From: an uncultured Bacilli bacterium
GTDB lineage: Bacteria; Bacillota_I; Bacilli_A; RF39; UBA660
NCBI GenBank assembly: GCA_944364005.1
Contig: CALVVW010000041.1
Location: 1-15,481 of the forward strand
Direction: 5' to 3'
DNA length: 15,481 nt
Shown: piece by piece, positions 6,747-12,914 of the stretch
How positions within the stretch are numbered: position 1 is the first letter of the stretch
Layout of the letters: each line of letters begins with the position of its first letter
The notes under the pieces: model-generated
Seen by the model: only the letters and a program-made list of their open reading frames with translations
Databases searched by the model: none
Told to the model about the DNA's origin: nothing
Program-made: the position numbers and the translations under genes

Positions 6747-7739
6747 ATGAAAAATATAGGAATTTTTACCCATAAGGGATGTGACTTGGATGCATTATGT
6801 AGCACAGAGTCTATGGCAAAATTAATAGAAGAAAATTATCCAAACGTAGAGGTAATAGCTATAATACAGGATAGTTTTTTAAGAGAAAAAATGAAAGGGA
6901 GTAGAAAATTTATATCTTTAGAAGAAGCAAGAAATATACAACTAGATTATGCGTTAGTGTGTGATGTGAATGAATACGATAGAGTCTATGGAATAGAGTT
7001 AATAGAAACAGTACCAATAGAAAACAGATATCAAATAGATCATCATGATGGTAATAGAGTGGAACTAGAAATACCAAACAAAAATAAAATAATAGAACCA
7101 AAAGCCGCAGCGACTTGCCAAATAATTACTGAAAAAATAAATGAAAAACAAATACCAATTTCAAAAGATATGGCCTATAATTTATATTTAGGGATAGCAT
7201 CAGATACTTCAGGATTTAAGTATGGAGTAACCGAAAAAACAATAGAAATGGTAGAAAAATTACCATTAACAAAAGAAGAAAAAGAAGCTGCTTTAAAAAA
7301 TATGACAGAGCTAACAGAACAACAAAAGAATCTTCTAGAAAAGATTGAAGAAGAAGTACAAACAGAGGGACTAAAAATTTACAAGTTAATAGAACCAATA
7401 GAAAGTGGAGACATTACTCCATTAGTAAATGCAAACCAATTTCAAGAGAAAATTGCCGCAACAGAAGAAAATCCAGTAAGCTGCTTTATCATTGGAATCG
7501 GAAATAACTATTTTATAAAATTGAGAAAACTTCCAGAGTGCAATATCGATATCGTTTCAATTGCTACCAAATGTAATGGTGGTGGCCATGAAACAAGATG
7601 CGCTGGAAGATTCTATAATGATACTTATAAAAATGTTTTAGCAACCATAATCACAGAATATCAACAAGAAAAAGACAAAGTAGAACGAGCATCTATTCAT
7701 CAAAAGAAAAAACAAGTAGGAGAAGTAAATCCTAAATAA
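6747..7739 (+). CDS. DHH/DHHA1 phosphoesterase, NrnA-like (oligoribonuclease/pAp phosphatase family)
   Basis: 330 residues. NrnA-type enzymes degrade very short RNA oligonucleotides and dephosphorylate pAp in the cytoplasm, using a two-metal DHH centre. Motif I is HKGCDLDALCS (9-19; His9, Asp13, Asp15), motif II VCDVNEYD (Asp73), motif III IDHHDGN (the DHH triad, 98-100), motif IV ASDTSGFKY (Asp153). The DHHA1 domain carries GGGHETRCAGR (278-288), which binds the substrate phosphate. Motif I differs slightly from the usual HxxPDxDAxGS form. The start has RBS AAGGAG and a -10-like TATAAT at 6720-6725 without a clear -35. It is flanked by terminators, so it is monocistronic. Whether the substrate is nanoRNA, pAp or a cyclic-dinucleotide product cannot be told from motifs alone; the C-terminal tail is Lys/Gln-rich. 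Confidence 0.88.
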   Translation: MKNIGIFTHKGCDLDALCSTESMAKLIEENYPNVEVIAIIQDSFLREKMKGSRKFISLEEARNIQLDYALVCDVNEYDRVYGIELIETVPIENRYQIDHHDGNRVELEIPNKNKIIEPKAAATCQIITEKINEKQIPISKDMAYNLYLGIASDTSGFKYGVTEKTIEMVEKLPLTKEEKEAALKNMTELTEQQKNLLEKIEEEVQTEGLKIYKLIEPIESGDITPLVNANQFQEKIAATEENPVSCFIIGIGNNYFIKLRKLPECNIDIVSIATKCNGGGHETRCAGRFYNDTYKNVLATIITEYQQEKDKVERASIHQKKKQVGEVNPK

Positions 7740-7746
7740 CAAAAAG

Positions 7747-7772
7747 ACTACAGTAATGTAGTTATTTTTTTT
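7747..7772 (+). terminator. Intrinsic terminator of the DHH phosphoesterase gene
   Basis: ACTACA (7747-7752), GTAA loop (7753-7756), TGTAGT (7757-7762), followed by a run of T. Confidence 0.8.
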
Positions 7773-7885
7773 ATATCCACAGTTTATGTGGATAAAAAAT
7801 AAAGCAATAAAAATATCCACCACTTTTGTGGAAAGAAAATAGCTAATTTTTTATAGTGATAACAATTCACAAAAATTGTGGAAAA
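7773..7885. repeat. Cluster of three inverted repeats with DnaA-box-like arms
   Basis: In the gene-free stretch, three short palindromes share TCCACA/TGTGGA arms. Unit 1: ATATCCACA (7773-7781) facing TGTGGATAA (7787-7795), whose complement TTATCCACA is a perfect DnaA box. Unit 2: ATATCCACC (7813-7821) facing TGTGGAAAG (7827-7835). Unit 3: TTCACAA (7866-7872) facing TGTGGAAAA (7877-7885), the latter an 8/9 match (TTTTCCACA). They are not followed by T-runs. The rest of 7740-7959 holds a terminator and a promoter and no gene. Confidence 0.5.
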
Positions 7886-7910
7886 TAGTGATGATAAATT
7901 ATAAAATAAA

Positions 7911-7939
7911 TTAAAAAAGAACATATTAAGTGTTATAAT
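7911..7939 (+). promoter_or_regulatory. Extended -10 promoter of the 7960-9153 operon
   Basis: TGTTATAAT (7931-7939) is a perfect extended -10 (TGnTATAAT). The -35 candidate TTAAAA (7911-7916) at 17 bp is weak. The start would be near 7945, giving a leader of about 15 nt that opens with the RBS AGGGCG. Confidence 0.6.
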
Positions 7940-7959
7940 AACATTAGGGCGAATTAATT

Positions 7960-8535
7960 ATGAAAGAATTAGAAGAAATGACTTTACAAGAATTACAAAA
8001 AATAAATAATATCCATGATTTAGAAGAATATTTTATGATACTAAAAGAAATACAAGATAATAGAATTAGTAAAAAAATTGTGGAAAGTTTATACGGAAAG
8101 CCAATAGAACTCATTTATCGTGAAATAAGAAAAGAAGAAGAAAAGATGAGAAGCCATTCTTTTTTTCCTGGAGATTTAGTTTTGGTATATCCTAATATAA
8201 AAGAACAAAAAAGCAAAAGCTTTCAAACATGCGATTTTTCAGGAGCAATTATTTCGCCAGGAACCTTATATGTAAGTTATAGACCGTTATTAGAAAATTT
8301 AACTACAAAGGAAAGTTTCGTGTTAAAAAGAACCATACATGTAGAAATAGGGTATATGTATAATTTACCTACAGCAATAGATGAATTGGAATCTTTAGAG
8401 CAAAATATGATATTAGAAACACCGGATTCAGAAATAGATTTTAATCATTTAAACAATCAAATGGGAGGATGTCTTTTATTACAAAAATTAAAAAAAGAAA
8501 GAAGGAAAACATATGATAAAAATAGGAATTGCTAG
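7960..8535 (+). CDS. Hypothetical protein, first gene of the rpiB operon
   Basis: Not recognised. A 191-residue, apparently soluble protein: no signal peptide or membrane segment. The first 65 residues look helical and charged (repeated Leu/Glu/Lys, ending REIRKEEEKM). A middle part, starting FFPGDLVLVYP and running through SGAIISPGTLYVSYRPLL to about residue 135, looks beta-rich. The tail is short and basic. Expression is supported by an extended -10 promoter and an RBS-like AGGGCG. Its last 23 nt overlap rpiB, so the two are translationally coupled. No catalytic signature is visible; a small regulatory or binding role would be a guess. Confidence 0.85.
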   Translation: MKELEEMTLQELQKINNIHDLEEYFMILKEIQDNRISKKIVESLYGKPIELIYREIRKEEEKMRSHSFFPGDLVLVYPNIKEQKSKSFQTCDFSGAIISPGTLYVSYRPLLENLTTKESFVLKRTIHVEIGYMYNLPTAIDELESLEQNMILETPDSEIDFNHLNNQMGGCLLLQKLKKERRKTYDKNRNC

Positions 8536-8971
8536 TGACCACAGAGGTTATATTTTAAAAGAACAAATTATTGATAGATTAGTAGATAAATATGATATTA
8601 CAGATTGTGGAACAACGTCTAGTGAATCTGTGGATTATCCAGATTATGCTTTTAAATTAGGAAATTTAGTAGCAGATAAAGATGTGGATTTTGGTATTGC
8701 CATCTGTGGAAGTGGAATAGGAATCAGTATTGCTTGTAATAAAGTAAAAGGAGTTCGTTGTGCAAAAGTAGATAATCTAGAAGAAGTAATTGCTACAAGA
8801 AATGACAATGATTCAAATATTATTGCTTTTGGTGAAAAAATGCCATTAGATAAAGCCTTAGAATTAATTGAAAAATTTATAACTACGCCAGCATCACAAG
8901 AAGAAAAACATAAACGCCGAAGAGAAAAAATAAAAGAATATGAGGAAGAACACCAATGCATGGAAAAATAA
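8513..8971 (+). CDS. rpiB: Ribose-5-phosphate isomerase B
   Basis: 152 residues of the RpiB/LacAB family, which interconverts ribose-5-phosphate and ribulose-5-phosphate in the pentose phosphate pathway. It opens with IGIASDHRGYILKE, holding the conserved SDHxG substrate motif (Asp9, His10). The active-site loop is GIAICGSGIGISIACNK, with catalytic Cys65 (CGSG where CGTG is common). GVRCAKVDNLEEV and ATRNDNDSNIIAFGE complete the signature. The ATG at 8513 has RBS GAAGGA and lies within the preceding gene. rpiB (ywlF) follows mntP in B. subtilis, in line with the wider synteny here. Allose-6-phosphate or galactose-6-phosphate isomerases are close relatives, but a lone gene in a housekeeping context favours RpiB. 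Confidence 0.94.
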   Translation: MIKIGIASDHRGYILKEQIIDRLVDKYDITDCGTTSSESVDYPDYAFKLGNLVADKDVDFGIAICGSGIGISIACNKVKGVRCAKVDNLEEVIATRNDNDSNIIAFGEKMPLDKALELIEKFITTPASQEEKHKRRREKIKEYEEEHQCMEK

Positions 8972-9153
8972 TTTTATATATTTTTGTAACAATTCTTGTC
9001 ATCTGGGCAATGGATTCTGTTAATATTAATCAAATTTTTAAAAAAAATCACATAATGCAAGCTAGAGTTTTCTACTTCTTATTAGGAATATCACTAATTT
9101 ATTTAGTAACTAACTTTTTAATGGATTTATTTACTTCAACAAAATTTTTCTAA
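8956..9153 (+). CDS. DUF1146 family small membrane protein (YwzB-like)
   Basis: 65 residues with two predicted membrane segments (about 5-18 and 40-58) joined by a basic loop (FKKNHIMQAR). The pattern IWAMDSVNINQIFKK...QARVFYFLLGISLIYLVTNF fits DUF1146, whose member YwzB lies close to the ATP synthase operon and upstream of spoIIQ and mbl in B. subtilis. Function is unknown. The ATG at 8956 overlaps rpiB by 16 nt and has RBS GAGGAAG (8942-8948). spoIIQ follows after a weak terminator. Confidence 0.83.
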   Translation: MHGKIILYIFVTILVIWAMDSVNINQIFKKNHIMQARVFYFLLGISLIYLVTNFLMDLFTSTKFF

Positions 9154-9176
9154 AAGAAGTATAAATCTTTTTTTTT
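9152..9176 (+). terminator. Weak terminator after the DUF1146 gene
   Basis: AAAAGA (9152-9157) and TCTTTT (9166-9171) with an 8-nt loop, followed by T residues to 9176. All but two pairs are A-T, so termination is probably partial. Confidence 0.5.
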
Positions 9177-9204
9177 GGTTAAAACTTATAATGAGGTGAA
9201 AAAA

Positions 9205-9846
9205 ATGAGAAGAAGAAAATTAAAACCATATGTATTACCAACACTTATGATAATTGCAATCATTGGTGTAATCTTTGGTACAGCAATGCTTAGTAATAGT
9301 CTAAAAGATAAAGATACTTATGAAGAACCAACAAGCTATGTGAATGATACTATTCTAGAAGAGGATCAAGCAGTAATTAACGAAACAGCAAAAATGATAA
9401 ATCCATATACAGATACAACAGTAACAATAGGTAAGAACTACTATGACTACAAAGCAGATGCTGAAACACAAGAAAAATCAATTATATATCATGATAATAC
9501 GTATTTGCAAAATTCTGGTACAGATTTTATTAGTCAAAACACATTTGATGTAGTAGCAGTATTGGATGGAAGTGTGACTGATGTAAAAGAAGATGATACT
9601 CTAGGAAAAGTAGTAGAAATAAAACATGATAATGGATATGTAAGTATTTATCAAAGTCTATCAGAAGTAAGTGTAAAAAAAGGAGATATTATCACGCAAG
9701 GACAAGTAATTGGTAAAAGTGGTACAAATGAATTAGATAAAGATATTGGCAATCATCTACATTTTGAATTATATGTAAATGGTCAAGTAGTTGATCCTAC
9801 ACTTTATCTAAACAAAGAATTAGAAATTTCAGAAAATAAAGAGTAG
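9205..9846 (+). CDS. spoIIQ: Stage II sporulation protein Q, degenerate LytM/M23 domain
   Basis: 213 residues. SpoIIQ is a forespore membrane protein that pairs with SpoIIIAH across the intermembrane space during engulfment and forms part of the feeding-tube channel. Here a basic N-terminus (MRRRKLKPYVLP) leads into one membrane segment (about 11-29), a linker, and an M23 domain (about 90-205). The zinc site is incomplete: the HxxxD position reads NSGTD (Asn103, Asp107), the catalytic His of the Y-x-H-L motif reads YQSL (Ser151), while HLH (184-186) is kept. It is therefore probably inactive; B. subtilis SpoIIQ also lacks a ligand, whereas some clostridial versions are intact. The ATG at 9205 has RBS GAGGTG; an upstream TTG at 9175 is rejected. 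Position between a ywzB-like gene and mbl supports spoIIQ over a general M23 hydrolase. Confidence 0.85.
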   Translation: MRRRKLKPYVLPTLMIIAIIGVIFGTAMLSNSLKDKDTYEEPTSYVNDTILEEDQAVINETAKMINPYTDTTVTIGKNYYDYKADAETQEKSIIYHDNTYLQNSGTDFISQNTFDVVAVLDGSVTDVKEDDTLGKVVEIKHDNGYVSIYQSLSEVSVKKGDIITQGQVIGKSGTNELDKDIGNHLHFELYVNGQVVDPTLYLNKELEISENKE

Positions 9847-9860
9847 TACACTCTTTTTTT
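9838..9860 (+). terminator. Intrinsic terminator of spoIIQ
   Basis: AAAGAGT (9838-9844), loop AGTAC, ACTCTTT (9850-9856), then T residues to 9860. The left arm includes the last codons of spoIIQ. Confidence 0.85.
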
Positions 9861-9946
9861 CATAATCTCAAAAAATATTCATATATTCTATTATAAAACA
9901 AGAATTTTATGATAAAATATTAATGACAGAAAAGGAAGTGACATAT

Positions 9947-10942
9947 ATGTGGGCAAAAGATATTGGAATTGATTTAGGAACAGCAAATGTTTTAATATAC
10001 ATAAAAGGTCAAGGAATTGTATTAAATGAACCTAGTATTGTCGCAATAGATACAGATTCTAAAAGCGTAATTGCAGTCGGTACAGAAGCAAATGAAATGT
10101 TAGGAAGAACGCCAGGAAAAGTAAAAGCAATAAAGCCAATGAAAGATGGAGTCATTGCCGACTTTGAAATAACAGAGATTATGTTAAATTCTTTTATTAA
10201 GAAAATCAAAGCAAAAAAACTTTTTTCAAGACCTAGAATTTTAATTTGTTGTCCTACAAATATTACACCAGTAGAAAAAAATGCAATCAAAGAAGCAGCA
10301 GAAAGAACTGGTGCTAGAAAAGTATATATTGAAGAAGAACCAAAAGTAGCCGCAATTGGCGCTGGAATGGATATTTCCAAGCCGACGGCAAACATGGTCA
10401 TTGATATTGGCGGGGGAACCACGGATATAGCCATTCTTTCTTTAAATGATATTGTATCATCTACATCAGTAAGAATCGCAGGTAATGTTTTTGACCAAGA
10501 TATTATAAAGTATATTAGAGAAAAATATAAATTGTTAATTGGTGAAAGAACCGCAGAAGATATAAAAATTAATTTTGCTAATATTTTTGATCCTAATAAA
10601 AAAGAAAAAGTAGAAGTTCGAGGTAGAAATTTAATTACAGGACTACCACAAGAAATAGAAATTAATCAAGAAGAAACAAAAGAAGCATTATCAGAAAGCC
10701 TAGAAAAAATTATAAAAGCAACTACAAATGTACTAGAACAAACACCTCCAGAGTTAGCTGGAGATATTGTAGAAAAGGGAATTGTTCTAACAGGAGGAGG
10801 AGCAATGTTAAAAGGACTACCAGAATTATTAGAAAAAGAGTTAAAAGTTCCTATCTTAATTGCCGAGTCTCCATTAACATGTGTTGCGGAAGGAACAGGA
10901 ACATTACTAGATAATATTTCCTTATTAGAAGAAGACCAATAA
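9947..10942 (+). CDS. mbl: MreB-like rod-shape/cell-morphology actin homologue (Mbl)
   Basis: 331 residues of the MreB family: ATP-binding actin-like filaments under the membrane that guide side-wall peptidoglycan synthesis in rod-shaped cells. It has phosphate-binding loop 1 DIGIDLGTANVLIY near the N-terminus, the second phosphate loop IDIGGGTTDIA, and the adenosine motif VLTGGGAMLKGLPELL. EEPKVAAIGAG is a family hallmark. The ATG at 9947 is chosen over one at 9923 because it has RBS GGAAGTG and gives the usual MreB/Mbl N-terminus (MWAKDIGIDLGTANV). Mbl is preferred over MreB because the gene follows spoIIQ, as in B. subtilis, and is not next to mreC/mreD. The AT-rich space before it contains TATGAT-like -10 candidates without a clear -35. 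Confidence 0.92.
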   Translation: MWAKDIGIDLGTANVLIYIKGQGIVLNEPSIVAIDTDSKSVIAVGTEANEMLGRTPGKVKAIKPMKDGVIADFEITEIMLNSFIKKIKAKKLFSRPRILICCPTNITPVEKNAIKEAAERTGARKVYIEEEPKVAAIGAGMDISKPTANMVIDIGGGTTDIAILSLNDIVSSTSVRIAGNVFDQDIIKYIREKYKLLIGERTAEDIKINFANIFDPNKKEKVEVRGRNLITGLPQEIEINQEETKEALSESLEKIIKATTNVLEQTPPELAGDIVEKGIVLTGGGAMLKGLPELLEKELKVPILIAESPLTCVAEGTGTLLDNISLLEEDQ

Positions 10943-10960
10943 AATTGGTTTTTTTCTTTT
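10935..10960 (+). terminator. Intrinsic terminator of mbl
   Basis: ACCAAT (10935-10940), AAA loop, ATTGGT (10944-10949), then a T-rich tract to 10960. The stem overlaps the stop codon. Confidence 0.78.
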
Positions 10961-10976
10961 CTATTAAAAATAATTT

Positions 10977-10985
10977 TGATATAAT
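10977..10985 (+). promoter_or_regulatory. Extended -10 promoter of the tagO-like gene
   Basis: TGATATAAT is a perfect TGnTATAAT element. The -35 region falls in the T-run of the mbl terminator and has no good hexamer. The predicted leader is about 15 nt and starts at the RBS AGGAAGTGA. Confidence 0.6.
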
Positions 10986-11005
10986 TTTAATAGGAAGTGA
11001 CGTAA

Positions 11006-12100
11006 ATGAAAGAACAAATTCTTGATGCAAGTAAAATAGTTTTAATTACTTTTATATTTACTGCAGCAATTATACCCGTAATTAAGAGAATCGCAATTCA
11101 TGTAGGTGCCGTCGACGTACCGCGAGCCGATGAAGGCCATAGGCATATTCATAAAAAAACAATGCCGATGCTAGGTGGTGTAGGAATATTTTTAGGATTT
11201 CTATTTGGATATATGTTATTTGGTGAACAGAGTATTAGGATGAATTCAATATTGATTGGAAGTTTTATAATTATTTTAACAGGAATTATGGATGACATAA
11301 AACCGATTCGGGCATATCAAAAATTGATAGGTCATTTAATAGCGGCAAGTATTATTGTGTTTTATGGAGGGATAACCTTAGACAACATTACAGCATTTGG
11401 TTTTTCATTTAACTTTGGCATATTAGCTCCTTTTATTACAATACTATTTATAGTAGCATGTACAAACATTATAAATTTAATTGATGGAGTAGATGGCCTT
11501 AGTGGAGGAATTTGTTCTATATTCTTCTTAACAATAGGAATTATAGGATTTTATCAAGGCAGAAGTGGAAGCCTTGTTATGATATTAACATTTATTATGT
11601 TAGGATCAACATTAGGATTTCTATTACACAATTTTTATCCTGCGAAGATATTTGCTGGTGACTGTGCAACATTTATGGGATTCATTATATCAATAATTAC
11701 ATTATTAGAATTTAAAGGCCCTGCCTTAACATCTTTTTTTGTACCAATTATGATATTAGGAATACCAATATTAGATACATTATTTGCAATAATTAGAAGA
11801 TTGTTGAAAGGACAACCTCCTTTTAAAGCTGATAAACAACACTTACATCATCAGCTATTAGGAATGAACTTTTCACAAAGAACGACAGTTTTAATTATAT
11901 ATGGTATTAATCTATTATTTGCAGCAGCATCAATTCTTTATACAATTAAAGATCCAGTTTTAGGAAAAATAATATATATTGTAATATTTATTATTGTATT
12001 ATGGTTTGTGTTACATACGACGATTATTTCTGATAAAACACCGACAAGGACAAAAAAAATAGAAGAGAAAATATCCATTTTCAGGAAGAAAAAATCCTAA
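11006..12100 (+). CDS. tagO: Undecaprenyl-phosphate GlcNAc-1-phosphate transferase (TagO/WecA family)
   Basis: 364 residues, about ten or eleven membrane helices. The family attaches GlcNAc-1-phosphate to undecaprenyl phosphate, the first step of wall teichoic acid and many surface-polymer pathways. Landmarks: DVPRADEGHRH...PMLGGVGIF (37-62), ILTGIMDDIKP with Asp96-Asp97, the catalytic NLIDGVDGLSGG (157-168), and the cytoplasmic loop ADKQHLHHQLLG with the HLHH motif (279-282). The usual GDSGS motif reads GDCAT (218-222), a notable change that keeps the Asp. The stretch at 11104-11145 is unusually GC-rich for this window and uses rare codons, over the first conserved motif. It is a single gene between its own promoter and terminator. 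MraY is excluded by the WecA-type motifs and context; which polymer it serves is unknown. Confidence 0.88.
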   Translation: MKEQILDASKIVLITFIFTAAIIPVIKRIAIHVGAVDVPRADEGHRHIHKKTMPMLGGVGIFLGFLFGYMLFGEQSIRMNSILIGSFIIILTGIMDDIKPIRAYQKLIGHLIAASIIVFYGGITLDNITAFGFSFNFGILAPFITILFIVACTNIINLIDGVDGLSGGICSIFFLTIGIIGFYQGRSGSLVMILTFIMLGSTLGFLLHNFYPAKIFAGDCATFMGFIISIITLLEFKGPALTSFFVPIMILGIPILDTLFAIIRRLLKGQPPFKADKQHLHHQLLGMNFSQRTTVLIIYGINLLFAAASILYTIKDPVLGKIIYIVIFIIVLWFVLHTTIISDKTPTRTKKIEEKISIFRKKKS

Positions 12101-12109
12101 AACAAACGA

Positions 12110-12136
12110 AACTGCTGACCTCAGCAGTTTTTCTTT
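12110..12136 (+). terminator. Intrinsic terminator between tagO and the agr locus
   Basis: AACTGCTGA (12110-12118), loop CC, TCAGCAGTT (12121-12129), followed by a T-rich tract. A strong GC-containing 9-bp stem. Confidence 0.9.
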
Positions 12137-12182
12137 AGATATAAATTGGAAAAATTTGGAAATAAAAGAAGGAGTAATAGAT

Positions 12183-12914
12183 ATGATTAATTTTATAATT
12201 TGCGAAGATGAACCAGAATTATTAAATATGTATCAACAACAAATAGATAAATTTATGATGAAATATGATATAGATTATACCTGTTATACTTTTGACCGAT
12301 ATAATAACAAATGGAAAAGAATGATTAAATCTGTAGTTGGTTTTAAAATATATTTATTAGATATAAAAACAGAGGAAGGATCAGGAATAGATGCAGCAAG
12401 AATGATAAGAGAAGAATATGATGATTGGGTATCTATGATAATTATAATATCAGGCCATCCTGAATACAGATATGAAGCATTAGGAAAAAGATTAATGCTA
12501 GTAGACTTTATTAATAAATTAGAACATCCAGAACAAAAATTACAAGATGCATTATTAATATGTATGAAAAATTATGATAACAAATATAAAACGTTAAGAT
12601 ATAAATATAAAAGTACAGCATATAATATTGAATTTAGAAGTATTATTAAAATAGAAAGAGAACAAGGAAGCAAAAGATGTATCATTTATACTGATGAAGG
12701 AAAATATTTTATACAAGAATCGTTAAATGATTTGTTAAAGAAGCTAGACAAAAGATTTTTCAAATGCAGTAGAGGAGTAGCAATAAATATTGAAAAAGTA
12801 GAAAGTTATAACTTTAAAGAAAATATAGCAAAACTTAAAAATAAAGAAGAATTCAAAGACGTATCTAGAGAAAAAAGAAGGGAGATGTTTAATCGTGTTA
12901 GAGGTATTCGTTAA
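12183..12914 (+). CDS. agrA: AgrA-type LytTR response regulator
   Basis: 243 residues: an N-terminal receiver domain (about 1-125) and a C-terminal LytTR DNA-binding domain (about 135-240). The receiver has acidic residues FIICEDEPELL (Glu8, Asp9), phospho-acceptor Asp60 in YLLDIKTEEGSG, Ser90 in IIISGHPE, and a plausible conserved Lys112. The LytTR part shows the hallmark FFKCSRGVAINIEKVESY (192-209). In Agr systems this protein is phosphorylated by AgrC and activates the autoinducer operon and target genes through direct repeats. The ATG at 12183 with RBS AAGGAG is preferred to an in-frame TTG at 12156. It overlaps agrC by 20 nt. A strong terminator lies 46 nt upstream. Two TTGGA repeats 10 bp apart (12146-12160) precede it. 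Gene order A-then-C is reversed relative to staphylococcal BDCA. Confidence 0.9.
   Translation: MINFIICEDEPELLNMYQQQIDKFMMKYDIDYTCYTFDRYNNKWKRMIKSVVGFKIYLLDIKTEEGSGIDAARMIREEYDDWVSMIIIISGHPEYRYEALGKRLMLVDFINKLEHPEQKLQDALLICMKNYDNKYKTLRYKYKSTAYNIEFRSIIKIEREQGSKRCIIYTDEGKYFIQESLNDLLKKLDKRFFKCSRGVAINIEKVESYNFKENIAKLKNKEEFKDVSREKRREMFNRVRGIR

Noticed and set aside
7773..7959. A chromosomal replication origin.
   Set aside because: No dnaA, dnaN or other oriC-linked gene is nearby, and no ordered AT-rich unwinding element can be separated from the general AT richness.
9159..9185. GTATA ... GGTTAAAAC as a sigma-F promoter for spoIIQ.
   Set aside because: The elements partly fit and sigma-F control is expected from Bacillus, but the spacing (13) is short, the -10 ends in C, and the start would fall on the RBS.
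9187..9192. Perfect TATAAT before spoIIQ as a sigma-A -10.
   Set aside because: It abuts the RBS at 9193, so a transcript started there would lose the RBS. No suitable -35 is present.
10009..10434. A 141-codon minus-strand frame inside mbl.
   Set aside because: It mirrors conserved Mbl motifs on the opposite strand and has no RBS or family features.
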